DNA of 64,000 nt from Arcicella aquatica (lineage in GTDB: Bacteria; Bacteroidota; Bacteroidia; Cytophagales; Spirosomataceae). The notes below the pieces were generated by a model, which saw only the letters and a program-made list of their open reading frames with translations, was not told the DNA's origin and ran no database searches. This document shows, in pieces, positions 17,364-26,296 of the stretch. How positions within the stretch are numbered: position 1 is the first letter of the stretch; each line of letters starts with the position of its first letter. The stretch is from assembly GCF_034928825.1 (NCBI RefSeq), contig NZ_JAYFUL010000022.1, forward strand, positions 1 to 64,000, written 5' to 3'. Both the position numbers and the translations under genes were made by a program.

Positions 17364-17590
17364 GGTTTTATGACGTTTAATGTTTTTTGATTAAATGTTA
17401 AAAATGTTTTGTCCTTCTTTATAATAGCTGGACATCCCTTTTATCTCAAATCCCATACCACCCATATTTTAATGACATTTTGTCTTGTATTTTTTATTTT
17501 AAATAATTTATATATGACGAAATGACCGATTTGTATAAATTAAGGTTGATAAATTGTCATTTATTAGATTATCTGCGTAAAAGATTTTAC

Positions 17591-17752
17591 CCGCAGATTT
17601 TGGAGATTTTAAACCGCAGATTTGGAGAGATTTTAAATTATTAAAATCAGCGATATTTTTCTGCGAGAATCAGCAGGAAAATATTACCCGCTGATTTCAG
17701 AGATTTTAAACCGCAGATTTTCGGAGATTATTTAATAAATCCGCGGGTAAAA
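17591..17752. repeat. degenerate CCGCAGATTT direct and inverted repeats
   Basis: At least three copies of a word like CCGCAGATTTTGGAGATTTT (near 17591, 17614 and 17711), plus variants CCGCTGATTTCAGAGATTTT (17688) and reverse-complement forms (TCAGCGATATTTTTCTGCG; CCGCGGG). It fills the gap between hsp20 and lysS. Repeats of this kind are common between genes in Bacteroidota. The remainder of 17364-17798 shows no gene. Confidence 0.75.
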
Positions 17753-17780
17753 AAAATGGCTACCTCGATGAAGTAGCCGT
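17749..17780 (-). terminator. terminator of lysS
   Basis: Stem GGCTAC / GTAGCC (17758-17763, 17773-17778) followed on the minus strand by a run of eight T, 20 bp after the lysS stop. Confidence 0.8.
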
Positions 17781-17798
17781 TTTCTATTTTTCATTTTT

Positions 17799-19511
17799 CT
17801 ATTCAAACCATTTAAGCACATCGTCCTTAGTAGGAATTGAAATATCTAGTTTTAACTTTTTACGCATTCCGCCTAAATCGTTAAATACTTTGTTCGGATT
17901 AGCCTCTTTCAGTCCTGCGATGGTCATAAAGCCCATTTTTTGAAGTACAGGAATCCATGCTGTTGGTACACCGATTGCTTCGTATTCTGCATCAGTAGAA
18001 AGTTCAGCTTTCTTCTCTGGACGCATCTGAGGGAAGAACAATACCTCTTGAATAGTCGTTTGATTAGTCATCAACATCGTCAGACGGTCGATACCAATAC
18101 CAATACCTGCTGTTGGTGGCATACCATATTCTAATGAACGAAGGAAATCTTCATCCATCGCCATTGCTTCGTCGTCGCCTCTTTCAGCTAGTTTCAATTG
18201 TTCCTCAAAACGTTCACGCTGATCAATCGGGTCATTTAATTCTGAATAAGCATTGGCAATTTCTTTACCATTGACAAATAATTCAAAACGCTCTACCAAC
18301 CCCGGTTTACTACGGTGTTTTTTAGTCAATGGAGACATTTCAACTGGATAGTCGATAATAAACGTTGGCTGAATCAAATTGCCTTCCACTTTCTCTCCGA
18401 AAATTTCGTCAATCAATTTACCCGTTCCCATCGAAGCATCCACTTCTATTCCCCAAGAAGTACAGTGATTACGAAGCGTTACTTCGTCCATGCCTTCTAC
18501 ATTAACACCTGTATATTTTTCAATCGCTTCAGCAATCGTCAAACGTGTGAATGGTCCAGCAAATTCTATTTCGTTTTCACCAACTTTTACTTTCGTTTGT
18601 CCGTTGGTAGCAATAGCTACTTTCTCAAAAATCTCTTCGGTGATTTCCATCATCCAATTGTAGTCTTTATAGGCTACGTAGAATTCTAAAGACGTAAATT
18701 CAGGATTGTGAGTTCTGTCCATTCCTTCATTACGGAACATTTTACCGAACTCATACACGCCATCAAAACCACCTACGATAAGGCGTTTCAAATACAATTC
18801 ATTGGCAATTCGCATATATAAAGGAATATCCAAAGAATTGTGGTGCGTTTTGAACGGACGAGCAGAAGCCCCCCCATGAATCGGTTGAAGAATTGGTGTT
18901 TCAACCTCTAACCAACCTTTTCCATCAAAAATTGTACGCATCGTCGTTACAATTCTTGAACGTTTGATAAATATATTTTTTACTTCTGGATTAACAATCA
19001 AATCTACATAACGCTGACGGTAACGCGTTTCTGGGTCGGTTAAACCATCAAACACATTGCCATTTTCATCACGTTTTACTACTGGCAATGGGCGTAAAGA
19101 TTTATTCAGAATCTTGAATTCGGTAACATGAATAGAAACTTCTCCTGTTTGGGTAGTAAACACATAGCCCTTTACACCGATAATATCACCAATATCTAAT
19201 AACTTCTTGAAAACTGTATTATAAAGCGTTTTATCTTCCTCTGGACAAAGGTCGTCTCTACGGAAATATAATTGAATACGGCCAGTAGCATCTTGTAATT
19301 CTGCGAAAGATGCACTCCCCATAATTCGGAAAGACATTAATCTACCTGCAATCGAGATATTCTTATAATCAATCTTATTGTTCGCATAATTCTGCTGAAT
19401 ATCCTCGGCAGTTACATTGATTTCGTATAGTTCAGCTGGATAAGGGTCGATTCCAAGCTTCATTAAATCTTCGCGCTTTTGTCGGCGAAGTACTTCTTGT
19501 TCTGAAAGCAT
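17799..19511 (-). CDS. lysS: lysyl-tRNA synthetase, class II
   Basis: A 570-residue class II synthetase. The OB-fold anticodon-binding domain lies at about residues 55-150 (GRLMSFRIMGSASFAELQD). Motif 2 is FRNEGMDRTHNPEFT and motif 3 GIGIGIDRLTML. A C-terminal extension of about 65 residues beyond motif 3 (PVLQKMGFMTIAGLKEANPNK...) is not in the E. coli enzyme and looks like a small helical nucleic-acid-binding module; long LysS proteins are usual in this phylum. Single gene with its own promoter and terminator. Confidence 0.97.
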   Translation of the reverse strand: MLSEQEVLRRQKREDLMKLGIDPYPAELYEINVTAEDIQQNYANNKIDYKNISIAGRLMSFRIMGSASFAELQDATGRIQLYFRRDDLCPEEDKTLYNTVFKKLLDIGDIIGVKGYVFTTQTGEVSIHVTEFKILNKSLRPLPVVKRDENGNVFDGLTDPETRYRQRYVDLIVNPEVKNIFIKRSRIVTTMRTIFDGKGWLEVETPILQPIHGGASARPFKTHHNSLDIPLYMRIANELYLKRLIVGGFDGVYEFGKMFRNEGMDRTHNPEFTSLEFYVAYKDYNWMMEITEEIFEKVAIATNGQTKVKVGENEIEFAGPFTRLTIAEAIEKYTGVNVEGMDEVTLRNHCTSWGIEVDASMGTGKLIDEIFGEKVEGNLIQPTFIIDYPVEMSPLTKKHRSKPGLVERFELFVNGKEIANAYSELNDPIDQRERFEEQLKLAERGDDEAMAMDEDFLRSLEYGMPPTAGIGIGIDRLTMLMTNQTTIQEVLFFPQMRPEKKAELSTDAEYEAIGVPTAWIPVLQKMGFMTIAGLKEANPNKVFNDLGGMRKKLKLDISIPTKDDVLKWFE

Positions 19512-19558
19512 AGTATTTGTAATATGATTCGTGAAAAAACACCAATCTTGTTTTCCTG

Positions 19559-19589
19559 CAAAATTAAGGATTATTCGTGTGTCTTCAAA
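19559..19589 (-). promoter_or_regulatory. promoter of lysS
   Basis: On the minus strand TTTG, a 19-bp spacer, then TAATTTTG (complement of 19559-19566), about 48 bp before the lysS ATG. Confidence 0.65.
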
Positions 19590-19793
19590 CCATAAATTTT
19601 TCTGATTTTCTTGTTACCATTTTTTAACGCATTTACGACTAAGAAAATGTAGCACAAAAGAGGGGTTTTAAGGAGGGTAAAAATACGCAATTAATCAGAT
19701 AAAGTGTTTTTACGCTAAAATATTGAAAGCAAAGTCTTTTGTTTTGTACTATGGAAAAATATTCATCACGGTGATTATGTAAACCAAACAACT

Positions 19794-20192
19794 ATGAACT
19801 TACCAATCCAAACCAATTTTCTCTTTTCTTCAAAACGATATGGTCGTGAAAAAAGAACAATTATTTTCTTAGAAAGAGGAAAAACAGAAATCTTAATCGA
19901 TGAAATTGTGATGTGTCAGGGCGAAGGGAATTATACTTTTGTACATTATAAGAATGGTAGTAAAAGACTTTTCTCAAAAACGTTAAAACAATTTTGTGAA
20001 TTATTTGAGCCTCATGATTTTGTAAGAGTAAGCAGATCATTCTTAATTAATTTAAGATATTTAAAAGCATTTAGTACTACAGGCGAGCCATGTGTAATAA
20101 TGGAGAATGAACAAAAAATAGACATTGCCAGACGCCGTAAAGTGGCGTTTCAAAATATAATAAGACAGTTTACCATAAAATCAATTGCTTGA
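19794..20192 (+). CDS. stand-alone LytTR DNA-binding protein
   Basis: A 132-residue protein consisting almost wholly of a LytTR domain (about residues 25-125): DEIVMCQGEGNYTFVHY, the recognition region GSKRLFSKTLKQF, FVRVSRSFLINLRYL, and IARRRKVAF. LytTR proteins bind promoter direct repeats and are usually response regulators. Here there is no receiver domain, and no histidine kinase is nearby, so how it is controlled is not visible. The following 440 bp contain only repeats. Confidence 0.9.
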   Translation: MNLPIQTNFLFSSKRYGREKRTIIFLERGKTEILIDEIVMCQGEGNYTFVHYKNGSKRLFSKTLKQFCELFEPHDFVRVSRSFLINLRYLKAFSTTGEPCVIMENEQKIDIARRRKVAFQNIIRQFTIKSIA

Positions 20193-20287
20193 TTACCAAT
20201 TGGTCAATGTATGCTCATTAAAGAAAAACTATTTTAGTGGTTAGGTGAATAGGCGACAGCTTCCTGAATGTTTCGGGGAGCTGTTTT

Positions 20288-20535
20288 GATTTTAGATTTT
20301 GGACATGAAGATTTAGGACTTGAAGACTAGAAGACTTTGGACTTTGTCATTAAGTCTTGCACCTTAAATTTAACACCTAATAATCCAAAAATCTAACATC
20401 CTTAAGTCTTCAAGTCTAGCGTCTTAAAGTCCAAAGTCTAAAGTCCAGTATCTTAAAATCCAACATCCTAAAGTCCTTAAGTCTATCATCCTAAAGTCCA
20501 ACATCCTAAAGTCTTAAAGTCCAAAGCCTAACATC
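20288..20535. repeat. second 7-bp-period repeat tract (AAGTCNN heptads)
   Basis: Left part (20300-20347) reads GGACTTGAAGACTAGAAGAC and similar. Right part (20352-20535) holds many reverse-complement heptads: AAGTCTT, AAGTCCA, ACATCCT, AAAGTCC. The two halves can pair as an imperfect hairpin. The word is unrelated to AGCTNTG at 9 kb, but the period and the forward/reverse arrangement are the same. It fills the gap between the LytTR gene and the aldo/keto reductase; no gene is seen. Confidence 0.85.
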
Positions 20536-20633
20536 TTATTTACTAAAAACGAACCAACTTTTTATTTTTTGGATTTCACTATTAGCTACTCCTTAACGAG
20601 TAGCATAAGACAAATCTCTAAAATCAATAAAGA

Positions 20634-21671
20634 ATGGAATACAGACAATTAGGTGCATCAGGCTTAGAAGTGCCTGTGCTAAGTTTTGGAACTGCTACAT
20701 TTGGTGGTGGAAACGATTTTTTTAAAGCTTGGGGAAGTACTCAGGTAGAAGAAGCTACTCGTTTAGTAGACATTTGTTTAGAGGCTGGGCTCAATTTCTT
20801 CGATACTGCCGATGTATATTCTCAAGGACTTTCAGAAGAGATTCTAGGAAAAGCGTTAGCTGGCAAAAGAGATAAATCATTGATTTCAACAAAAGCTACT
20901 TTTACTTTTGGCGATGGTCCAAACAATCAGGGTTCATCTCGCTATCGTTTGATTAAACAAGTAGAAGGAAGTTTAAAACGCCTCAATACTGATTATATCG
21001 ACCTTTATCACATGCACGGCTTTGATGGCAACACACCTATTGAAGAAACCCTCAGGGCATTAGATGATTTAATTCAAAGTGGTAAAATCAGATACATTGC
21101 TGCTTCAAATTTTTCAGGATGGCATTTAATGAAATCTCAAGCTATTGCTGATAAATATGGTTGGAATAAATATGTAGCACATCAGGTATATTATTCATTG
21201 GCCAATCGTGAATACGAATGGGAATTGATGCCTTTGGGATTAGACCAAAAAGTTGGCGGAATTATTTGGTCACCCTTGGCGGCAGGCAGATTAGGCGGCA
21301 AATATCGCAGGAACCAACCTTTGCCACAAGATAGCAGGGTAGCACAAGGCGGTAGCCCCATTCCAGAAGCAGTAATCAACGAAGAAGTATTTTATAATAT
21401 CATCGATGCCTTGGATGAAGTAGCAGAAGAAACGGGTAAGACCGTAGCACAAGTAGCCATCAACTGGGTATTGCAAAGACCAACAGTATCGAGCATTATT
21501 ATCGGTGCCAGAAACGAAGCGCAACTCCTTCAAAACATTGATGCGGTAGGTTGGAATTTGACAACAGACCAAGTAAAGAAATTAGATCAAGTCAGCGAAG
21601 TACCTACAATTTATCCGTATTGGCATCAAAGACAAAATCTAAAACTGAATCCTTTACCTAAGTTTTATTAG
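20634..21671 (+). CDS. aldo/keto reductase
   Basis: A 345-residue NADPH-dependent oxidoreductase with the (beta/alpha)8 aldo/keto reductase fold. The catalytic tetrad is visible: Asp and Tyr in FFDTADVYSQG, Lys in ISTKATFTF, His in YHMHGFDG. The cofactor-binding end is SSIIIGARNEAQL. Length and sequence resemble the YajO/Tas-like branch. Substrate unknown. Single gene, with a palindromic element right after the stop that may terminate it. Confidence 0.93.
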   Translation: MEYRQLGASGLEVPVLSFGTATFGGGNDFFKAWGSTQVEEATRLVDICLEAGLNFFDTADVYSQGLSEEILGKALAGKRDKSLISTKATFTFGDGPNNQGSSRYRLIKQVEGSLKRLNTDYIDLYHMHGFDGNTPIEETLRALDDLIQSGKIRYIAASNFSGWHLMKSQAIADKYGWNKYVAHQVYYSLANREYEWELMPLGLDQKVGGIIWSPLAAGRLGGKYRRNQPLPQDSRVAQGGSPIPEAVINEEVFYNIIDALDEVAEETGKTVAQVAINWVLQRPTVSSIIIGARNEAQLLQNIDAVGWNLTTDQVKKLDQVSEVPTIYPYWHQRQNLKLNPLPKFY

Positions 21672-21681
21672 GATTAAAATG

Positions 21682-21726
21682 ACCTCATCCCCCAGCGAGA
21701 CGCGTAGTCGGGTTGGGGGTGAGGTT
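21682..21726. repeat. short copy of the G/C-rich palindrome
   Basis: ACCTCATCCCCCA ... TGGGGGTGAGGT inverted arms with a GC-rich loop containing GACGCGTAGTC. The arms match the inner part of the 14913-15104 element. Likely also the transcription terminator of the aldo/keto reductase gene. Confidence 0.75.
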
Positions 21727-21791
21727 AAAAACCTGTAAGCTTAACACAAATGCTAAACCTACAGATGCTTTATAGATAAGTTAAAATAGGT

Positions 21792-22613
21792 TTATTTAGC
21801 TTTTCTTAAATAGATATTTCCGAACATATTTTTCATCATAATTTCTGGACCTCCACCGTTTATTTTTCCATAAATCCAGTCTTCAATTTTAATTTTATAC
21901 ATACCTTTTTCTCTGGCTGTATTTGTTTTTGGCTGGGCTTTATCAATGTCAATATCAAAATCGCTTAGTATTTCACCGTCGTCTGATTTTAGCTTAATAT
22001 TTGTTTTAATCGTAGCAGGAAAAGTAATATCTACATTTCCATTCAGCGTTGTAAATGCCATAGGTGCTTTAGCATCCACCGATTTGAAACTGGTGATGAT
22101 ATTACCATTAACAGTATTAGCTACGACCGAACCTGAAATGTTAGTAAGTTTTATCGCTCCGTTTACGTTATTCACTTCCATTTCTCCATTAAGGTTTTCT
22201 ACCGTAATATCTCCATTATTGATGGTATGAAGTTTAAAATTTCCATTTTGTGGTACTTTTAGGGTAAGATTAACCGCTCTTTTCCAAGAATCAGAATGCA
22301 CTACTACCTTGTTGTTGTTTTCCTCTGCCGTAAGCTCCAATCCATTATCTGCCACGATACGCTTCATGCCTTCGGCGTTAGTCTTGTTTTCTTCCTTTTT
22401 AGGATTAGCGGTCTGTGCTTCAATTAAGATTTCTTTACCAGTATAACTAGCTACTTTAATGGAGCCATTGATTAGTTTTACTGTTAACGAATAAGGCTTA
22501 GTTGGGTCAGTTAAAGGTACTGTAATTTGGTCTTTTGTTTCTGACTGAGCTACCGCTTTGTTCATCAATATGATTGATAGTAACAAGAAGCTTGTTTTTT
22601 TTATTGTGTTCAT
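21792..22613 (-). CDS. exported DUF4097-type beta-strand repeat protein (distal copy)
   Basis: A 273-residue protein with a signal peptide ending near AVAQS and a right-handed repeat of short beta strands (GSIKVASYTGKE, GDITVENLNGEM, GAIKLTNISGSV, GNIITSF). This fits the DUF4097 'putative adhesin' fold. The best-known pattern is secretion to periplasm or surface; the partner is unknown. Last gene of a four-gene operon led by an ECF sigma factor (gaps of 12, 15 and 30 bp). The second copy, just upstream, is a diverged paralogue with the same organisation. Confidence 0.82.
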   Translation of the reverse strand: MNTIKKTSFLLLSIILMNKAVAQSETKDQITVPLTDPTKPYSLTVKLINGSIKVASYTGKEILIEAQTANPKKEENKTNAEGMKRIVADNGLELTAEENNNKVVVHSDSWKRAVNLTLKVPQNGNFKLHTINNGDITVENLNGEMEVNNVNGAIKLTNISGSVVANTVNGNIITSFKSVDAKAPMAFTTLNGNVDITFPATIKTNIKLKSDDGEILSDFDIDIDKAQPKTNTAREKGMYKIKIEDWIYGKINGGGPEIMMKNMFGNIYLRKAK

Positions 22614-22643
22614 GTGCTTGTTATATTTTTGTAATAAACATTT

Positions 22644-23504
22644 TTATGGTTGTTTTTTAATATATACGCTTCCGTTCATGGTTTCAAAGCGATACGCTTT
22701 TCCGCCAGAGCCAATTCTGATAGAAGATGTTTTGTTTAGTTTATAAACCGTCCCTTCTCCCTTAGTCTCCTTGTTTTTCACTACCTGTGTTGGTAATACT
22801 TCTGTATTAGAAAAATCTGTATAGAAATGTCCATTCATGCTTTTAAACTGTAAGTCTGCCGAAAGGTCATTGAGATAGGTAACCCTAATGTCACCGTTTA
22901 AGGTATAATATGATGATGGTTCTGGTGGATTGCTTACATAGTTTATCGTGATATTACCATTAATAGTATGTAAGTTGCTTTGTCCTTTGGCATTGGCTAC
23001 AGAAATCTCGCCATTGATATTACGTAAATGCAATGCTCCTGCAACGTCTTTTACCTCCACATATCCATTGTTGATGGTCGAAATATGTAAGTTCATGTTA
23101 TAGGGTACTTTTACACTATACGATACATTATAATGATACGCTACACGTTTGTCATTTCTTCGCTCGTTATTACGGTTAGGGCGAGAATCAAACGGTTGAG
23201 CCACATATGCAATAATACTATCTCCTTTTTGTTCAAATGCCAATTGGAATTCTTTCTTACCAGTTTCTACATCATCCTCATCTCGGGCTGAAATATTTTT
23301 ATCAACTTCTATCACTACTTTATCGCCAGCATAGCCTTCTACTTTTACAAAACCATTGATATTATAAATGGCTAAAATGTTGGTGGTTGTCTTGGATACC
23401 TCAAATTCTTTATGGAGATGTTCATCAAATTTCTGTGCATTTGTTGACGATTGGGCACAAGAGAGTACCACTCCTATTAGTAAGGAGAATAATGTTTTTT
23501 TCAT
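22644..23504 (-). CDS. exported DUF4097-type beta-strand repeat protein (proximal copy)
   Basis: A 286-residue protein with a signal peptide (MKKTLFSLLIGVVLSCAQS); the SCAQ stretch could be a lipobox, which would make it a lipoprotein. Repeated strands GFVKVEGYAGDK, GYVEVKDVAGAL, GEISVANAKGQS, GNITINYVS match the DUF4097 pattern. A basic Asn/Arg-rich insertion (DSRPNRNNERRND) lies near residue 105. Paralogue of the next gene; sits between it and the anti-sigma gene in the operon. Confidence 0.82.
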   Translation of the reverse strand: MKKTLFSLLIGVVLSCAQSSTNAQKFDEHLHKEFEVSKTTTNILAIYNINGFVKVEGYAGDKVVIEVDKNISARDEDDVETGKKEFQLAFEQKGDSIIAYVAQPFDSRPNRNNERRNDKRVAYHYNVSYSVKVPYNMNLHISTINNGYVEVKDVAGALHLRNINGEISVANAKGQSNLHTINGNITINYVSNPPEPSSYYTLNGDIRVTYLNDLSADLQFKSMNGHFYTDFSNTEVLPTQVVKNKETKGEGTVYKLNKTSSIRIGSGGKAYRFETMNGSVYIKKQP

Positions 23505-23519
23505 GATGTAAAGGTTTAT

Positions 23520-24335
23520 TTAAATGAGTTGATTAATACTTTGTTTTATTTTATCCTTGACCATCTCGTTGAGATTGTCTTGTTTAAGCAATTTTTGAAG
23601 CGGTTTAATTGATTTTTTTTCTTGCAACTTCACCATTACATCAGCAATGGCTGATTGTACCAACGGAGAATCTTGTTTAGTAATACTTTGTACCAAACCT
23701 TCACGCACCCTAGCATTATTTGACAACTTGGTAAGGGCTTCTAAGGTCATCAAGCGAACATTTACATTCTCATCGTTGTTCAGTGTCATCAACAAGGCAT
23801 CTACTACCTGTGTATTTACTTCGGTAATTTCTTCTGAATAACTAACGGCACGCATTCTTTCAGAGGCTGAAGGATTTTCCAATAAGGACATCATCATCAT
23901 TTTCTTCATTTCTTGAACTTCAGACGACAAAGCTGTTATTTCCTGATTTGAAGCCTCTCTGACATTCAAATGATTGATAAAATAACCCATACTAAGCCCA
24001 AAAAGGATTAACATAAAACTATATGACAATTGAAGGGCAGGTTGAATCGTCCAAAGTTGTTTGAACTTCGCTAATATACTCGTCAACGGATTATTCTTTT
24101 CAGCAACGGTTTCTTTATAATCTTCCAACATCGCATAAAAATCTGTGCGCATATTCGCAGAAGGCACAGGCTTAGGAATCTCGCCCATCATTGCCCATAA
24201 TTTTTGAGACTGTTCAAACTCTTTCTGGCAATCCGGACATTCAGCTAAATGTTCTTCTAACGCTATACGCTCAACATCGTTGATAGGATTATTCAACAAA
24301 TAAGTAAGTCGCTCTTTATCATATTCACATTTCAT
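23520..24335 (-). CDS. zinc-finger anti-sigma factor with HEAT repeats
   Basis: A 271-residue membrane protein. The N-terminal anti-sigma zinc-binding motif is EEHLAECPDCQ (His-x3-Cys-x2-Cys, residues about 28-36). A membrane helix follows near residues 100-120 (LSYSFMLILFGLSMGYFI). The periplasmic part (about 170-271) carries HEAT-like repeats (VNVRLMTLEALTKLSNNARV; SPLVQSAIADVMVKLQEKKS). It presumably holds the ECF sigma factor encoded 12 bp upstream; the HEAT domain would be the sensing or partner-binding part. Family features support the anti-sigma call; the sensing role is inference. Confidence 0.85.
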   Translation of the reverse strand: MKCEYDKERLTYLLNNPINDVERIALEEHLAECPDCQKEFEQSQKLWAMMGEIPKPVPSANMRTDFYAMLEDYKETVAEKNNPLTSILAKFKQLWTIQPALQLSYSFMLILFGLSMGYFINHLNVREASNQEITALSSEVQEMKKMMMMSLLENPSASERMRAVSYSEEITEVNTQVVDALLMTLNNDENVNVRLMTLEALTKLSNNARVREGLVQSITKQDSPLVQSAIADVMVKLQEKKSIKPLQKLLKQDNLNEMVKDKIKQSINQLI

Positions 24336-24347
24336 AAGACTTGCCTT

Positions 24348-24899
24348 TTATACATTAATTTTAAAATAAATACTTTTTAATTGACCCATCGCACGATGCA
24401 CCCTTACTTTAATTGCCCCTTCGGTTGTATCCAATATTTTGGCAATCTCCTGATAACTCAATTCCTGATACCTACTCAAAATCAATAATTCACGGTTTTC
24501 TGTACTTAAACTACCAAGGGCTTTTTCTAGCATATTCAATTCTTCTTCTTTCTCAAATTGTTCATCAGCCAGTGTACTCCCTCCTATTCTTTCCTCAAAA
24601 TCTTTTATATCGTATTGAGCCTTGTTTCTGATATTCTTTTTAGCATGGTCGTTCAAGACATTACGAGCCAAATGATACATCCAAGTTCTAAACTCACCAT
24701 CGCCCACAAACGCATTTCTATATTTAAGCATCCGATAAAAAACATTCTGAGTCATATCCTCGCTGGCTTCTTTCTGATTAGTCATGTGAAAAAGAAAGCC
24801 ATACAGTGAACGATGATACCGTTCAAAGAGCAGACCCATCTTGTCGAGGTCTCCAGCTTTTACTTTTAGCATGAGTGCGTTGTCAGAAAGATTATCCAA
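24348..24899 (-). CDS. ECF RNA polymerase sigma factor
   Basis: A 183-residue sigma-70-family factor. Region 2 is at about residues 22-90 (YHRSLYGFLFHMTNQKEASEDMTQNVFYRML ... FRTWMYHLARNVL), and region 4 at about 125-178 (ENRELLILSRYQELSYQEIAKILDTTEGAIKVRVHRAMGQL). First gene of the operon with the HEAT anti-sigma factor and two DUF4097 proteins, so the last two are the obvious regulon members. No promoter match found in the divergent 290-bp gap upstream. Confidence 0.95.
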   Translation of the reverse strand: MDNLSDNALMLKVKAGDLDKMGLLFERYHRSLYGFLFHMTNQKEASEDMTQNVFYRMLKYRNAFVGDGEFRTWMYHLARNVLNDHAKKNIRNKAQYDIKDFEERIGGSTLADEQFEKEEELNMLEKALGSLSTENRELLILSRYQELSYQEIAKILDTTEGAIKVRVHRAMGQLKSIYFKINV

Positions 24900-25191
24900 G
24901 TAATTAAATAGATTTTGTGTTATTTGTACTGGTAACCGCAGTAATAATGAAAGGTTACAGAAATAATTGAAAAAACTTTAATATTTTCTTCAATATCTCC
25001 TTTGCTTCTGTTGTTTTTAGCACTTTAATTACCAATAAATCCAAAACTATCATAAAAGTATCGTTTTATAAGTAATTAATCACTGGAAAAATCGTCCATC
25101 ATGTTGCGTACTTTCTCCATGTTTCAAGTCTCAATATCCTCGCAACTTTGTATTGTCAATAAGGACAAAAACATTTAAACATATTCATACA

Positions 25192-25746
25192 ATGGCACGT
25201 TTAACAGCAATTAATCCAGCAGAAGCTACAGGTAAAACAAAAGAACTTTTCAATGCAGTGCAAAGTAAATTAGGCGTTGTTCCTAACATGATGAGAACAA
25301 TGGGCAACTCTCCAGCTTTTTTAGAAAGCTATTTAAACCTAAGCGGAGCATTAAGTGGTGGAACATTAGGAACTAAAACTGGCGAATTAATCGCATTGGC
25401 TGTATCAGAAAGCAACTCATGTGATTATTGTTTGTCAGCACATACTTATATCGGTACAAACTTAGTCAAAATCAAACCTGAGGTGATTGAAGCAGCAAGA
25501 TTAGGTAATTCAGCCGATGAAAAAACTGATGGTGTATTAAAACTTGCAAAAGCTTTGGTAAGTAAAAAAGGATTATTATCAGATGCTGATGTGGATGCCG
25601 CTAAAAAAGCTGGACTTACAGAAGGTGAAATTGGCGAAGTGGTTGGGCATGTAGCATTAAATATACTGACTAACTATTTTAACAATACAGCACAAACTGA
25701 GATTGATTTTCCAGTAGTAAATGCTTATCAACTTGAAACTGTTTAA
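25192..25746 (+). CDS. carboxymuconolactone decarboxylase / AhpD-like protein
   Basis: A 184-residue all-helical protein of the CMD/AhpD family. The redox/proton-relay motif CDYCLSAH is near residue 80, and KLGVVPNMMRTMGNSPAFLESY is typical of the peroxidase-related branch. Such proteins act as alkylhydroperoxidases or are of unknown substrate. The start at 25192 gives the usual N-terminus MARLTAINP; an upstream TTG (25153) is not supported. A hairpin follows 14 bp after the stop, before the DUF1348 gene. Confidence 0.9.
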   Translation: MARLTAINPAEATGKTKELFNAVQSKLGVVPNMMRTMGNSPAFLESYLNLSGALSGGTLGTKTGELIALAVSESNSCDYCLSAHTYIGTNLVKIKPEVIEAARLGNSADEKTDGVLKLAKALVSKKGLLSDADVDAAKKAGLTEGEIGEVVGHVALNILTNYFNNTAQTEIDFPVVNAYQLETV

Positions 25747-25760
25747 TTTAAAAATTGGAT

Positions 25761-25792
25761 AAAGGTAGTTGAGCATTAGAACAACTACCTTT
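25761..25792 (+). terminator. stem-loop between the AhpD-like and DUF1348 genes
   Basis: Perfect 11-bp stem AAAGGTAGTTG / CAACTACCTTT with a 10-nt loop and only a short T run. Likely a partial terminator or processing hairpin that could lower expression of the downstream genes. Confidence 0.65.
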
Positions 25793-25807
25793 AATGTTAA
25801 CAACAAA

Positions 25808-26227
25808 ATGGAAAATAAAAGATATCCCCTGCCGCCTTTTACGATGGAAACGGCTTTACAAAAAGTTCAAGCGGCTGAAGATGCTTGGAATACCAAAGAC
25901 CCTGAAAAGGTTTGCTTAGCTTACACCATCGATACAGAATGGCGAAATCGCACTGATTTTATCAATGGCAGGGAAGAAGTAAAAGCTTTTTTGACTCGTA
26001 AGTGGGAACGAGAGTTAGGGTATAAACTCAAAAAAGAATTGTGGGGATTTAGAGAAAACAGAATGGCTGTCCGTTTTGAATATGAATGGCACGACCATTC
26101 GGGGCAATGGTTCAGAAGTTATGGTAATGAACTTTGGGAGTTTGACGAAAATGGATTAATGCAAAAACGATTTGCGAGTATCAACGATTTAGCCATTTCA
26201 GCAACCGAACGTAAATTAATTTATTGA
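25808..26227 (+). CDS. DUF1348 family protein (SnoaL/NTF2-like fold)
   Basis: A 139-residue protein matching DUF1348 almost throughout: PLPPFTMETALQKVQAAEDAW, EWRNRTDFINGREEV, FLTRKWEREL, FEYEWHDHSGQWFRSYGNE and FASINDLAIS. These small NTF2-fold proteins have no proven activity. Often found near oxidative-stress or AraC genes, as here between an AhpD-like gene and an AraC regulator. Start at the ATG giving the family N-terminus. Confidence 0.9.
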   Translation: MENKRYPLPPFTMETALQKVQAAEDAWNTKDPEKVCLAYTIDTEWRNRTDFINGREEVKAFLTRKWERELGYKLKKELWGFRENRMAVRFEYEWHDHSGQWFRSYGNELWEFDENGLMQKRFASINDLAISATERKLIY

Positions 26228-26296
26228 TATACTATTACCTTTACCTTGAAACTGTGTTTTTCAAACCATACTATTCATTCGTTTACTCAATAGAAA

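Noticed and set aside
25153..25821. Two neighbouring genes each preceded by an in-frame TTG giving MSIRT(K/T)TF, with the ATG at codon 14 in both
   Set aside because: The first TTG is only three bases after a CAACTTTG box and would lie at or before the transcription start; the second overlaps a perfect stem-loop (25761-25792). Homologous proteins begin at the ATG. The likeness is probably chance.
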